Source: Sorghum bicolor (lineage: Eukaryota > Streptophyta > Magnoliopsida > Poales > Poaceae). Taken from it: DNA of 64,000 nt. The stretch covers positions 46,123,276 through 46,187,275 of the forward strand of contig NC_012876.2 of assembly GCF_000003195.3 (NCBI RefSeq). Direction: 5' to 3'. The position numbers and the translations under genes are program-made. Below the pieces are notes generated by a model, which did no database searches, was not told the DNA's origin, and saw only the letters and a list, made by a program, of their open reading frames with translations. This document shows, piece after piece, positions 20,524 through 30,689 of the stretch. How positions within the stretch are numbered: the first letter of the stretch is position 1; each line of letters opens with the position of its first letter.

Positions 20524-21907
20524 ACACGGTCTGAAGTCTTGTTCAGAAGACTTAAAACATTGAACCCTCACCGAAAGGTAAAATCGGTAGTTATCCATAT
20601 TTATCCTTTCTGCATTCCCTTTTCCTTAAATTATTTACTTTCCTTAAATGGCTTGTTAGTTAATCATGCTATCTTGAAAAGAAATTAAAAATGTTAAAAA
20701 TAGTAAGCCCCCGTGAAGTATGCTCATGGCATAAAACCCATAAGTACATTCACTGTGGTGGCGTAAAACTAAAAATATTCCTATCCTATAAAAATGAAAA
20801 TATAAAAATAAATTTATGATCCTACCAAAGAGAGTAATATTTATTAGAGGAAGCTCAACATGATAAAGGCAAAGAGATTTTATGCTAACACTTAACCAGT
20901 TCCACAAAGCTTTGTTGTCTATTTGAGCTCCACAAAATTCAAGGATCAAAGAAGACTAGGAGACGGAGGACATCCTAATCGCTTTTAGGGTGCTGCCAAC
21001 ATTCAAATACACCTCCGCCACCTGCTAGCTACATCAGAAGAAATTACGTCAAAATCCAGCTTGGGGGAGAGCACCCCCATTTATCCAGCTAAGTGTTTCT
21101 ACTCGCATTTATACTTCACTCAAATAATAAAAAGATGGATAATCATAAAAACCCAAATAAAGATTTTATGCTTATATATATCTATGCTTAGTTTGCGAAA
21201 TAAAGAAATAAATAAAGTTTGCTCTGAACCCTCATGATAAGCTCTTACATGGAAATGATAAATAGTTGCTCTACCATGACTAGTTCTCAAAATTGAATTC
21301 TCTCTCAAGTTTAGGCATGACTGTTATGAATTAAGATTTGCTCTAAACCTGAACTTGTGGGAAGAGTACTTGATCAAAAGTCTAAGTCGTTAACGGAGAT
21401 GATATGGGAAGGTTGAGCTGTTGTTTATCTGTTCCTAGAGATGCTAGAATTCTGGAGAATTTTGTCTTTGAAAATCTTTAAAATGTTGCATGATGAGTTC
21501 CTGTATGATGAGAGTTTAAAATCCTACCACAGCCACATATACATGCTTATTAGACTATGAACCGTACATTTACTTTTTACTACTTATGAGCATTGAGTGT
21601 GGTCAAGTTATGTAGACCCTTACGAACTTGTCATGCGGTTAAAATCAAGATTCACTTGCACGTTCACTCATACATGCTACTTCTACTCTGGAAGTACGCA
21701 TCCACATACATCCACTCATTTCCATCTCCAAATTCACCTAAAATGATTCTACTCCTATTCGGGAGAGAATAGCCAAAAACATTATCCTATCCCTGTTATT
21801 CCCCGTGGAATAAATGCTTGAGATATTTTGGTTACTACCACTTGCTACATTATTCCAGGAGGGTGAGTGCTCTGAAAAAAAAGGAAAGAATACGAGGAAA
21901 TAAAAAG

Positions 21908-22002
21908 GGGCAAGTGCCCGGAACATCAAAGAAAATACAAAGTGAGACGAGAGGTAAAAATGGACAAGTGTCCGACAGTAGAATTAGGGGTACAAGGTAC
22001 CC
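21908..22002 (+). other. Stem-loop cluster in C body
   Basis: GGGCAAGTGCCC (21908-21919), GGACAAGTGTCC (21962-21973) and GGGTAC/GTACCC (21988-21993 and 21997-22002). Order and the AAGT loop match A and H. The first stem has A-T in A/H but G-C in C, a compensatory change. Confidence 0.6.
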
Positions 22003-22709
22003 ACCTGAGAGAAAATAAAAAGAAAATAGAGAGCATCTCATTCTCCTCAAAAAGCTTCAAAGTGCAAGAAAGGTATGTATCCCCTCAAAAGAGCAAACGT
22101 AGAATTAGACTTTCACCATTGTTTTCACCATTATCACCATCATCACCCTACACCATTCATTCGCCATACATGCACATCTTGATTTGACTTATTGACTTGT
22201 TTCTCTGGATCCATGGTTTGACTATGTAATAAATGTCTTGTAAGTATGTCTTATTTGTCTCCCACTTATGAGCTCCAGATATCAAAACGTTATTAGAGTA
22301 GGGTGAGAGAGAAGACAATATCACTATGCCTCATACCAAAAATACCACATACTTTGAGAGAAGGCATATACCATTACTGCCTTGGAAAGGATCCAGAAAT
22401 ACCACAAAAGAGAGATTTGAGAGAGTCATACAAGGAATCTTTGAGTTTTATTTGAAAATCTGCAAAAACTCTAGAGCTACAGCTGATCAAGAATACGAGA
22501 CATGGTGCTTGACTTGACCGTTCTATCTTTTAGCTGCTCGAGACACAAGTGACGGTTGCAAGCCCCATGGTGAAAGGTAAAATGAGTAAGTTTTAAGTCT
22601 TAACAGTTTACTTTAACTCAGAGATGAGATCTTGCTTTAACGCATGTGTACTTTTAAGGCACGAAACCACTGCACAAACTCTTGAGTCCATCCTTGCTGA
22701 GGGACGAGC

Positions 22710-22730
22710 AAGGGGTAAGCTTGGGGGAGT
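22710..22730 (+). promoter_or_regulatory. Polypurine tract of C
   Basis: AAGGGGTAAGCTTGGGGGAGT abuts the 3' LTR start at 22731 and follows a GAGGGACGAGCAAGG motif, as in K. The same AAGCTTGGGGGAG also appears at two internal positions in the body. Confidence 0.85.
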
Positions 22731-24088
22731 TGTTGACGGTCCTTAAGTACCAAATATAATCATCAAATAAATAAAGAAAAGGATCCAAATACAACCAACA
22801 CCCAAACATAGGGTTTTATCTGACAGAATTCCACGAGTTTTGGTGTTTGTCTATTTTTGCAGGGGGTTATCAGGAAATATGGAGGAAAGGCCCACATGTC
22901 GGGTTTACATAGTGATATTAACGTGCCGCGCAATTTTCTATCATCTAGAAGACTCCAGAAGGCACGAGAACGAACAGGATGGCAATCGGGCCCGGGGGCA
23001 GGGCGCCCACCCTCCCCCCTAGGGCACCCGCCCTGAGTTAGAGTCCAATCAGGACCCGTCTCGCAGATTACGCTCCACCGACCTAAAGGATCAAGGATAA
23101 CCGTTCAATCAATGTCGGTTTGATCCGACGGCCCAGATTCACTTGACGGGACTATATAAGCAGACCCCCTGGCTCCTGGAGGAGAACAAGTTCATTGTAG
23201 AGTTGAGAGGTGCCCTCGAAGGATAACCTTTCTTCTACATAGATAGAGCAAAAGCTAGGGTTTGCAGATGAGAGCTCTCCTCTCATCTCTAAACTAGGGT
23301 AGATCTAGATAGTAGCGAGATGGAGAGCGAGGGAGGATCGCAGGAGAGGCCGGCCAGTCGGTTCTTCCTCCGGTTGTACTTCGCCATTATCAAGTTCTAA
23401 TTAAGCTTGCTCATGGGATGGCTCTAGTAATCTACTTCTATTTCATTATGCAATTACTATTCATGTATGTTCTGGTTCACAACTCTTTTGAGTACTTATA
23501 ATCTATAGGACCCTATAGGTTAGAGTTGTAGTATAGGTGTAAGCGTGGTGCTTAGACCTAGATTACTTGTGGATATCCCCTGTCTAGCTGGATCGTGTGG
23601 TAGGCCGCGTAGGTGACAGTTACGTTGGTCCCCTGTCGTCGACCTCTGGTTAGCAGGACGGTTAGGGTTTATCGGCCTATGGATAATCATCCTTTGTGGT
23701 GTATTCTTATCACGTGGTTCGTCCCAGACATAGACATACCCCTTTGAAGTAGAGAAAGCATAGTTATCCTCTCTATTCTCCTACCATCGCCCATATATTA
23801 GATTGCTCTACTCTATATTCCCCAATTATCATTTTACCTTTAATATTGTTCTTATTCAATTTTGCCATCTTTCCTATTTACACTTTCCCATCTATCTAGG
23901 TTAAGTTAGAGCGTAGATCAGTTCTCCCGTTTCCCTGTGGATACGATAGAACCTTTAACCGGGTAAAAGCTACAACGGTATCCATGCGCTTGTGGATTTA
24001 TCTGTGTGCGTATAAATACCATAGTACACTCTAGTGCCATGCTGGGGATGACAACCTAGTATTCAAGTGGTGTTAGCAAGTGTCAATA
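22731..24088 (+). repeat. 3' LTR of C (1358 bp)
   Basis: It starts TGTTGACGGTCC and ends GTGTCAATA (terminal CA mutated to TA), followed by TSD GTAGG at 24089-24093. TATATAA is at 23153-23159 and GGGCGCCC at 23001-23008. It is uninterrupted and serves as reference for the split 5' LTRs of C and E. Confidence 0.95.
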
Positions 24089-25089
24089 GTAGGCTTTCTC
24101 TCTCCATTCTTCTAGCTCAGATAGTTGCATCAGACGATTCTCGCTAGCGAGGTGGAGATCCATGTTCCATTTCTTGAGTGCCCAATGAGCCTTGAACTCT
24201 ACTTCCATAGGCAAATGACAAGTTTTTCCATATACAAGTTGATATGGTGACATGCGTATGGGGGTTTTGAATGCAGTTCGATATGCCCAAAGTGCATCAG
24301 GAAGTTTGTCCTTCCACCCCTTACCCATCTCATCTACGTTCTTTTGTAAAATATTTTTGATTTGTTTGTTACATGTTTCGGCTTGACCGCTACTCTGAGG
24401 ATGGTATGGTGTTGCGACGTTGTGTCGAACTCCATGATCGGCAAGGTACTTCCGGAAGATTTTGTCGATGAAGTGGGAACCTCCATCGCTTATAACTATC
24501 CGGGGTATACCAAAGCGAGGAAAGATTACTTCATGGAACATTCTCTTGGCATGTTTGAATCAGCTGATCGACAAGGTAGGGCTTCTACCCATTTGGACAC
24601 GTAGTCCACAGCTACTAAGATATACTCACAATTCCCGGACATAGGGAATGGCCCCATGAAATCAATGCCCCATACATCGAAAAGTTCTACTCGAAGATTA
24701 TTTGTGAGAGGCATTTCAATCGTGAGTTGATATTCCCATGTTTTCAACATCGTTGGCATCTCCTGACAAAGTCCTTTGTATCTTCATACATCGTTGGCCA
24801 GAAAAAGCCACTTTGCCAAATTTTAGCATGTGTTCGGAATGCTCCATAGTGTCCTCCATATGGCGAGGCATGGCATCTTTCCATAATTTGAGTAGCCTCA
24901 GCCTTAGGAACACACCTTCTCAAGAGTCCATCAGCGCAGACTCGGAAAAGATATGGCTCATCCCAAAGGTGGAAACGACTATCGTGAAGCAACTTCCTTT
25001 TGTTTGTACCAGGTGGGATATAGTCTTTTACTATAAAGTTTACGATGTCTGCGTACCATGGATCTGCATGTGTTATCTTAAGCAGGGTG
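24089..25089 (-). pseudogene. pol: Element D integrase, main part, frameshifted
   Basis: From about 25100 down, the minus strand encodes the HHCC region ([23 protein letters not shown]), then after a frame change near 24750 the core with Asp in [10 protein letters not shown], Asp in [10 protein letters not shown] and Glu in [10 protein letters not shown]. The frame reaches EEWREKAYY and is cut by element C at 24089. The remainder is at 7387-7579. Divergence from A and B is clear, for example [20 protein letters not shown]. Confidence 0.88.
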
Positions 25090-25444
25090 TCAGTAGTCAT
25101 TTATGGGAAGCTCATCATGTGTTTCCTTATATTGAAGCCTAGACAAGTGGTCAGCTACAGAATTCTCTACTCCCTTCCTATCTCGGATTTCTATGTCAAA
25201 GTATTGGAGTAGAAGAATCCATCGAATTATACGAGGCTTAGCATCTTTCTTAGTGAGGAGGTACTTGAGAGCTGCATGGTCTGAATAGATGATTATCTTT
25301 GCCCCCACTAAGTAAGATCTAAACTTGTCTATAGCAAAGACAATAGCCAAAAGCTCTTTTCAATTGAAGTGTAATTGAGCTGTGGTCCAGACAAGGTTTT
25401 GGTAGCATAGGATATGGCATAATGCTTTTTATCCTTGGTTTGTC
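25090..25444 (-). pseudogene. pol: Element D RNase H
   Basis: An open stretch 25350-25090 contains [34 protein letters not shown] and [12 protein letters not shown], which is RNase H and its junction to integrase. A one-base loss near 25460 in the CDASDYAVGAVLG motif, and another change near 25360, break continuity with RT. D encodes GPQLNY where A and B share a stop, so that stop is not ancestral. Confidence 0.85.
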
Positions 25445-26791
25445 CTAAAACGGCACCAACCGCAAATCGCTAGCATCACACATGATCTTAAAAGGAAGAT
25501 TCCAATTAGGTGGTTGGATAATCGGGGGTGAGATGAGTGCTTTCTTAAGAGTTTGAAAAGATTCATGACACTCATGACTAAAGATGATAGGTGCATCCTT
25601 AGCTAGGAGACTAGTTAGGGGTCGAGCAATTTGAGAGAAGTTCTTGATAAAGCGTCTATCGAACCCTGCATGTCCCAAAAAGCTACGGATTCCTGTCACA
25701 TTCGTGGGAGGTGGAAGTTTTTCAATAACTTCAATCTTTGCTTTGTCCACCTCTATACCACGTTCGGACACTATGTCCATCTAAAGTCTCCAAACAATGA
25801 TCGAAGGTTTTGCCATAGATGGTAAAATCATCCATGAAAACCTCCATGATCTTCTCAATCATGTCCGAGAAAAGAGACATCATGCACCGCTGGAAAGAAG
25901 TTGGAGCATTGCTCAATCCAAACGACATTCGTCGGTATGCATAAGTTCCATACGGGCATGTAAAAGTAGTCTTTTCTTGATCATCTGGGTGGATTGGGAT
26001 TTGGTGATATCCAGAATAACCATCAAGTAAATAGAAGAAAGAGTGGTTTGCAAGCCGTTCCAACATTTCATCAATGAAGGGTAACGAAAAGTGATCTTTC
26101 TTTGTAGCCTTGTTGAGTTTTTGATAGTCAATACACATACACCACCCAGTGACAATTCGTTGAGGGATGAGTTCATTCTTCTCATTCCTAACAACCGTCA
26201 TTCCTCCTTTCTTTGGTACTACTTGGATAGGGCTAACCCACTCACTATGTGGCGCAGGATAAATAATCCCAACATGATAGAGTTTGAGGACCTCTTTCTT
26301 AACAACCTCTCGCACAGCATTGTTAAGTCTCCATTGTGGTTCCCTTGAAGGTGTAAAATTGGAATCAATAGGGATACGATGAGTACAGAGAATGGGACTA
26401 ACGCCCATGAGATCTTCGAGAGAGTAGCCAAATGCTGATCTATGCCTTTCAAGAACAGTGACAAGTTGTGTTTCATAATCGGAAAGCTTGTCACTGATAA
26501 TTACTGGAGTTTTTGGGTTGTTGTGCAAAAAGACATATCTAAGGCGAGAAGGAAGAGGTTTTAACTCTATCGAAGGAGGTGAAGGTTGTTCATTTTTGTG
26601 TAGCTCAATGGGTTCTACCAACTCTTCTTCTTCTTGAACAAATTGTTCATGATTAAAGAATGGTTGGGCCATCTCCTCATGAGTTAGCATTAAGATCTTC
26701 TCAATAGGATCTGGTTCAAGTTTGGGTTCCACTATCGTGTTAATTGATCTAGCAAGAGGAACAACAATAGTGGAATTCCCAACCTTGAAGT
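25445..26791 (-). pseudogene. pol: Element D protease end and reverse transcriptase, internal deletion
   Basis: A 333-codon frame (26732-25731) covers the linker and the RT fingers and palm with SEWVSPIQVVPKKGG, GYSGYHQIPIHPDDQ and catalytic FMDDFTIYG (Asp pair at 25827-25832). Near 25780 about 100 bases are missing between CLETLD and VSERGIEVDKAKIEV, the segment encoding the LNWEKCHF box in A. RT then continues in another frame to 25445. Upstream, 26733-26791 encodes a protease-region remnant before the G insertion. Confidence 0.88.
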
Positions 26792-27863
26792 TGTTGACGG
26801 TCCTTAATGCTCACTTTTAACCGTCAACTAATCATGGAAAAGGACCTATATGCAACCAACACCCAGACTTAGGGTTTTATCTGACAGAATTCCATGAGTT
26901 TTGGTGTTTGTCTATTTCTGTAGGGGGTTATCAGGAAATACAGAGGAAAGGCCCACACATCGAGTTTACATAGAGATATTAACGTGTGCGGTAATTTTCT
27001 ATCATCTAGATGACTCCAGAAGCCACGGGAACGAACGGGAGGCCGAGCGGGCCCGAGGGCAGGGCGCTCGCCCTCCCCCCTAGGGCGCCCGCCCTGCTAC
27101 AGGATCCAATCAGGCTCCGCCTCGTGGATTATGCTCCACCGACCTAAAGGATCAAGGAAAACTGTGCGATTAAGGTCGGTTTGATCCGACGGTCCATATT
27201 CATTTGGAGGGACTATATAAATAGCCCCCACCAGCCCCTGGAGGCATATCTCTTCTACAGAATCAAAGCTAGGGTTTCAATTATTCATCCAAGTAGAGAG
27301 GATCCCTCTAGTTCATCTAGTTCTAGTTCTAGTTCATCTAGTTCTAGTTCTAGTTAGTTCTAGTTGTAATCTAGAAAATAGGGAGAGAGAAGAGGAGAGC
27401 GGAGGAGGAGCCGGATCTGTCGGATCTTCCTCAACGTTGTACTTTTGCAGCAACTGGTTCGTTCTTCATCGTTCTCTAAGTTGTTCAATTCATAATTCCT
27501 GAGTTCTTTAATTACTTTTATTTACATTCAAGTTATTTATTGGATTCCCGCTTGCATCAAGTGCTCTAGTCTTTGCAATGCTAGAGTAGTAGTTAATAGA
27601 TTAGACATGGTGTTTAGTCTTGCAATTACCTAGAATTGGACCCAATCCTGCGGATTGTTGTGGTAACACTAGGGTAGTGACAGCCCTAACGGTCGACGTA
27701 TTCCACCTCGTTCGGATCGGTGTTTGTAGGACCGTAGTCAGAGCTTCCTAGCCCCCTTCTCATCTCTTTCTGTGGTTAGTGTTCTGATGTCCCGAAATAA
27801 ATAATCTTCGAAGTAATTCTTGATTCTTAGATCAACTAGAGAACTCTCAGGAAACTTCCTCTC
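26792..27863 (+). repeat. Element G: D-type LTR, interrupted at its 3' end
   Basis: It starts TGTTGACGGTCCTTAATGC and matches the reverse complement of the D 5' LTR (47125-48355) to about 27863, where element E is inserted after CTTCCTCTC. About 160 bases of the LTR end are absent. It carries GGGCGCCC (27083-27090), TATATAA (27214-27220) and a CTAGTT-rich minirepeat (about 27305-27365). It could be a solo LTR or the 5' LTR of an element whose body was deleted. It interrupts D in the protease region. The left flank offers GAAGT (26787-26791) as possible TSD. Confidence 0.8.
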
Positions 27864-28909
27864 TGTTGACGGTCCTTAAGTACCAAATATAATCATCAAA
27901 TAAATAAAGAAAAGGATCCGAATGCAACCAACACCCAAACTTAGGGTTTTATCTGATAGAATTTCACGAGTTTTAGTGTTTATCTATTTCTGCAGGGGGT
28001 TATCAGGAAATATGGAGGAAAGGCCCACATGTCGGGTTTACATAGAGATATTAACACGCCGCCCAATTTTCTATCATCTAGAAGACTCCAGAAGCCATGG
28101 GAACGAACGGGAAGGCGATCGGGCCCGGGGGCAGGGCGCCCGCCCTCCCCCCTAGGGCGCTCACCCTGAGTTAGAGTCCAATCAGGACCCGTCTTGCGGA
28201 TTACGCTCCACCTACCTAAAGGATCAAGGATAACCATTCAATCAATGTCGGTTTGATCCGACGGCCCAGATTCACTTGAGGGGACTATATAAGCAGACCC
28301 CCTGGCCCCTGGAGGAGAACAAGTTCATTCAAGAGTTGAGAGGTGCCCTCGAAGGATAACCTTTCCTCTACATAGACAGAGCAAAAGCTAGGGTTTGGAG
28401 ATGAGAGCTCTCCTCTCATATCTAAACTAGGGTAGATCTAGATAGTAGCGAGATGGAGAGTGAGGGAGGATTCGAGGAGAGGCCGGCCTGTCGGTTCTTC
28501 CTCCGGTTGTACTTCGCCATGATCAAGCTCTAATCAAGCTTGCTCATGGGATGACTATGGTAATCTACTTCTGTTTCTTATGCAATTACTATTCATGTAT
28601 GTTCTGGTTCACAACTCTTTTGAGTACTTTTAATCTATAGGACCCTATAGGTTAGAGTTGTAGTATACATGTAAGCGTGGTGTTTAGACCTAGATTACTT
28701 GTGGATATCCCCTCTCTAGCTGGATCGTGTGATAGGCCGCGTAGGTGACAGTTACGTTGGTCCCCTGTAGTCCACCTCTTGTTAGCAGGACGGGTAGGTT
28801 TTATCGGCCTATGGATAAGCATCCTTTGTGGTGTATTCTTATCACGTGGTTAATCCCAGACATAGACATACCCCTTTGAAGTAGAGAAACCATAGTTATC
28901 CTCTCTATT
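27864..28909 (+). repeat. 5' LTR of E, first part
   Basis: Matches the C 3' LTR from its start. TATATAA is at 28286-28292. It is interrupted by F after CTATT (28905-28909). It continues at 40870-41188. Confidence 0.93.
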
Positions 28910-29368
28910 TGTCGACGAAAGCTAGTCGGCAGTCTACCTTGGGGTATACCCATGGTAGTAGTTTATCGGTAGACGGTGCACAAGCTACGAACTTGACGGT
29001 GACGCAAGACATAAACAAGGTTTTTATCCAGGTTCGGCCGCCGTGTGGGCGTAATACCTACGTCCTGCGTCTGATTGTATTGGATTGTGTTGAGAGAATA
29101 ATGTGTCCTAGGGGGGTCCCTTGCCTCTCCTTATATAGTCCAGAGGGTAGGGTTACGGATCTAGAAACTAATCCTAGTCGGTTACAATTGCCATAGATAG
29201 CACGATATCAATTCCTATTCTAACCGACTAGAATTCGGGTTGATCTCCATGTCTTGTTTCCTTGCGCAAAACTCTGAGCAGTTGGATCAAGCCTCGAACT
29301 GTATTCGTGGTGGGCCAAGTCTCCTGGCCCAAGTCTAGCCGTAAGGGTATAGGGTTCATACCCCCACA
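28910..29368 (-). repeat. 3' LTR of F (459 bp)
   Basis: On the plus strand it runs TGTCGACGAAAGC to ACCCCCACA. The pair at 40406-40864 has the same length. TSD CTATT precedes it. The minus-strand PPT would be the GCTCGGGGACTAGC stretch just inside (plus about 29369-29382). Confidence 0.93.
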
Positions 29369-30443
29369 GCTAGTCCCCGAGCACCGTGTATTGTGATGTA
29401 ACACGTCGTCTTGAGCTTCTTCGACAAGTGAGGCTTGATGTCTTCGACAATCTAGGAAAGTCGCCCAAAAAGTTGCAACGGTATTTTAACCAACTTGAAA
29501 ACCAATTGTCCAACATCAACATCAAAGAAGCAGGTTGTTTGAAGAATGCTTGGTGCTCTTGACAAAAAAAGATTTCTTTCCTGATGAAGTGTGCCCACTT
29601 TACTTTTCTGTAAAGTACAGTCTTTCAAAAAGCAAGCATGTTCACCGCAAGGTGAAGTGTGCCCACTTAGTCCCCAAGCTTGGTGGTAGGTGACATAGAC
29701 ACATGGTGCTAGGGTCTAAAAAAAGGAAATCATCTTTAATCGTTAATACTAAGATGCATCGCTAGATGCATCGTACCGATGTAGTCCCCGAGCTTGCTGG
29801 AAGGCGAAGTATGAATTTACCAGTCCTCGAGCATATCATGCTCGTCTGCAATGTAATAGACTAGCCGACTAGTCGACTAACTGAAATAGACTAGTCGACC
29901 AGTCCCCGAGCATATATCGCTCTGTGGTCAGTACAATCCGCAAACTCTCAAACTGGTAGACTGGTCGACCAGTCCCCGAGCGTATAGTGCTCGAATTGGT
30001 CGGTACAGTCCCCAGGTTCTGAAACTGGTGGGCTGGTCGACCAGTCCCCGAGCGTATAGTGCTCGGATTGGTCAGTACAGTCCCCAGGTTCTGAAACTGG
30101 TGGGCTGGTCGACCAGTCCTCGAGCGTATAGTGCTCGGATTGGTCGGTACAGTCCCCAGGTTTTAAAACTGGTGGGCTGGCCGACCAGTCCCCGAGCATA
30201 TAGTGCTCGGTGGTCGGTTCAATCCCCAGGGCTGCCATACACAATTTTCCACCAAATGTACTTGTCTCTTGAAAAAAGCATCTCGCCGCATTAATTCGTG
30301 ATGTGACAAGGCACCCTAACGTATTGTCAGACGGTTGCGTGAAAAGGTACGCCGGGTAACTGTGCAGCCGCTCTTTGCGTGGTTCAAGAAAGGGAAACCA
30401 CCAATTAAGCAGAAAAGCCACCGTATTAACTGCCGGTAATTAT
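29369..30443 (-). other. F 3' untranslated region with repeats
   Basis: Between the 3' LTR and the antisense gene. It is rich in AGTCCCCGAGC motifs and holds the 72-bp array at 29891-30248. No gene is assigned. An open minus-strand frame over the array only reflects the repeat length being a multiple of three. Confidence 0.65.
29891..30248. repeat. 72-bp tandem repeat array in F, about five units
   Basis: Units start at 29891, 29961, 30033, 30105 and 30177 (periods 70, 72, 72, 72). Each holds the 12-base palindrome CTGGTCGACCAG (CTAGTCGACCAG and CTGGCCGACCAG in the outer units) and a GAGC...GCTC hairpin around GTATAGT. The 72-base period keeps 24-codon frames open on both strands. Confidence 0.9.
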
Positions 30444-30523
30444 TGAAAACCGAAACGCCGCATCCGCCGCAGGGCCTGCCCACTTCCCTAGAATGCAGGA
30501 AGTGGAAGAGGTGGGGTTGTTGT

Positions 30524-30530
30524 TATAAAA
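30524..30530 (+). promoter_or_regulatory. TATA box of the antisense gene in F
   Basis: TTATAAAAGGCTC is followed by about 160 bases of pyrimidine-rich leader and the ATG at 30690. The position and the leader fit a plant core promoter independent of the LTR. Activity is inferred. Confidence 0.6.
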
Positions 30531-30689
30531 GGCTCAACACAGCGCTCGTAATCTTTACCCTGCCTTTGCCTTCAAACCTACTGCTCTTGCCATTCCTGTC
30601 TCCTTCACCTTCCATCCGCATCTTCCAGCACCCAATCTTTTCTTCAATCGGCAATAGCGAAGAGTGATTCAAAGAAAAGGGCCGATTTG

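Larger units (their letters stand above)
19015..22730 (+). other. Long untranslated body of C (3.7 kb)
   Basis: No pol or other domain is recognisable in any frame. It holds a splice-donor-like AAG/GTATGT at about 19249, PPT-like motifs at 19314-19327 and 21059-21070, a hairpin and 63-codon ORF at 20258-20523, a paired motif GCTACTTCTACTCTGGAAGTACGC near 21677-21700, and a stem-loop cluster at 21908-22002. The body is conserved in E (42859-45694), and its 3' third is conserved in K on the minus strand (62355-63496). Conservation without coding suggests selected RNA functions, or simply recent common descent. Confidence 0.7.
7580..24088 (+). mobile_element. Element C: gag-only non-autonomous Athila-like retrotransposon with B nested in its 5' LTR
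   Basis: Two LTRs of about 1357 bp (7580-8811 joined to 17172-17296, and 22731-24088) flank an internal region with a tRNA-Asp PBS, one gag ORF, about 3.7 kb without coding capacity, and a PPT. The TSD is a perfect GTAGG (7575-7579 and 24089-24093). No protease, RT, RNase H or integrase sequence is present. The second copy, E, has the same architecture, so the lack of pol is a family property and not a local deletion. It must rely on enzymes made by relatives. Confidence 0.9.

Noticed and set aside
17306..22730. Element C as a pol-deleted copy of an autonomous element
   Set aside because: E, with independent insertion borders, has the same gag-then-noncoding structure, and the noncoding body is not a pol remnant.
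24089..26791. Minus-strand pol at 24-27 kb as an element separate from the gag at 45.7-47 kb
   Set aside because: Strand, order (gag, protease, RT, RNase H, integrase) and the exact join of integrase across C support one element D split by nested insertions, although a small part of protease is missing.
29948..30421. 157-codon minus-strand ORF with 24-residue repeats in F
   Set aside because: The repeat unit is 72 bases, so any frame without a stop in one unit stays open. No domain, and the plus strand is open as well.
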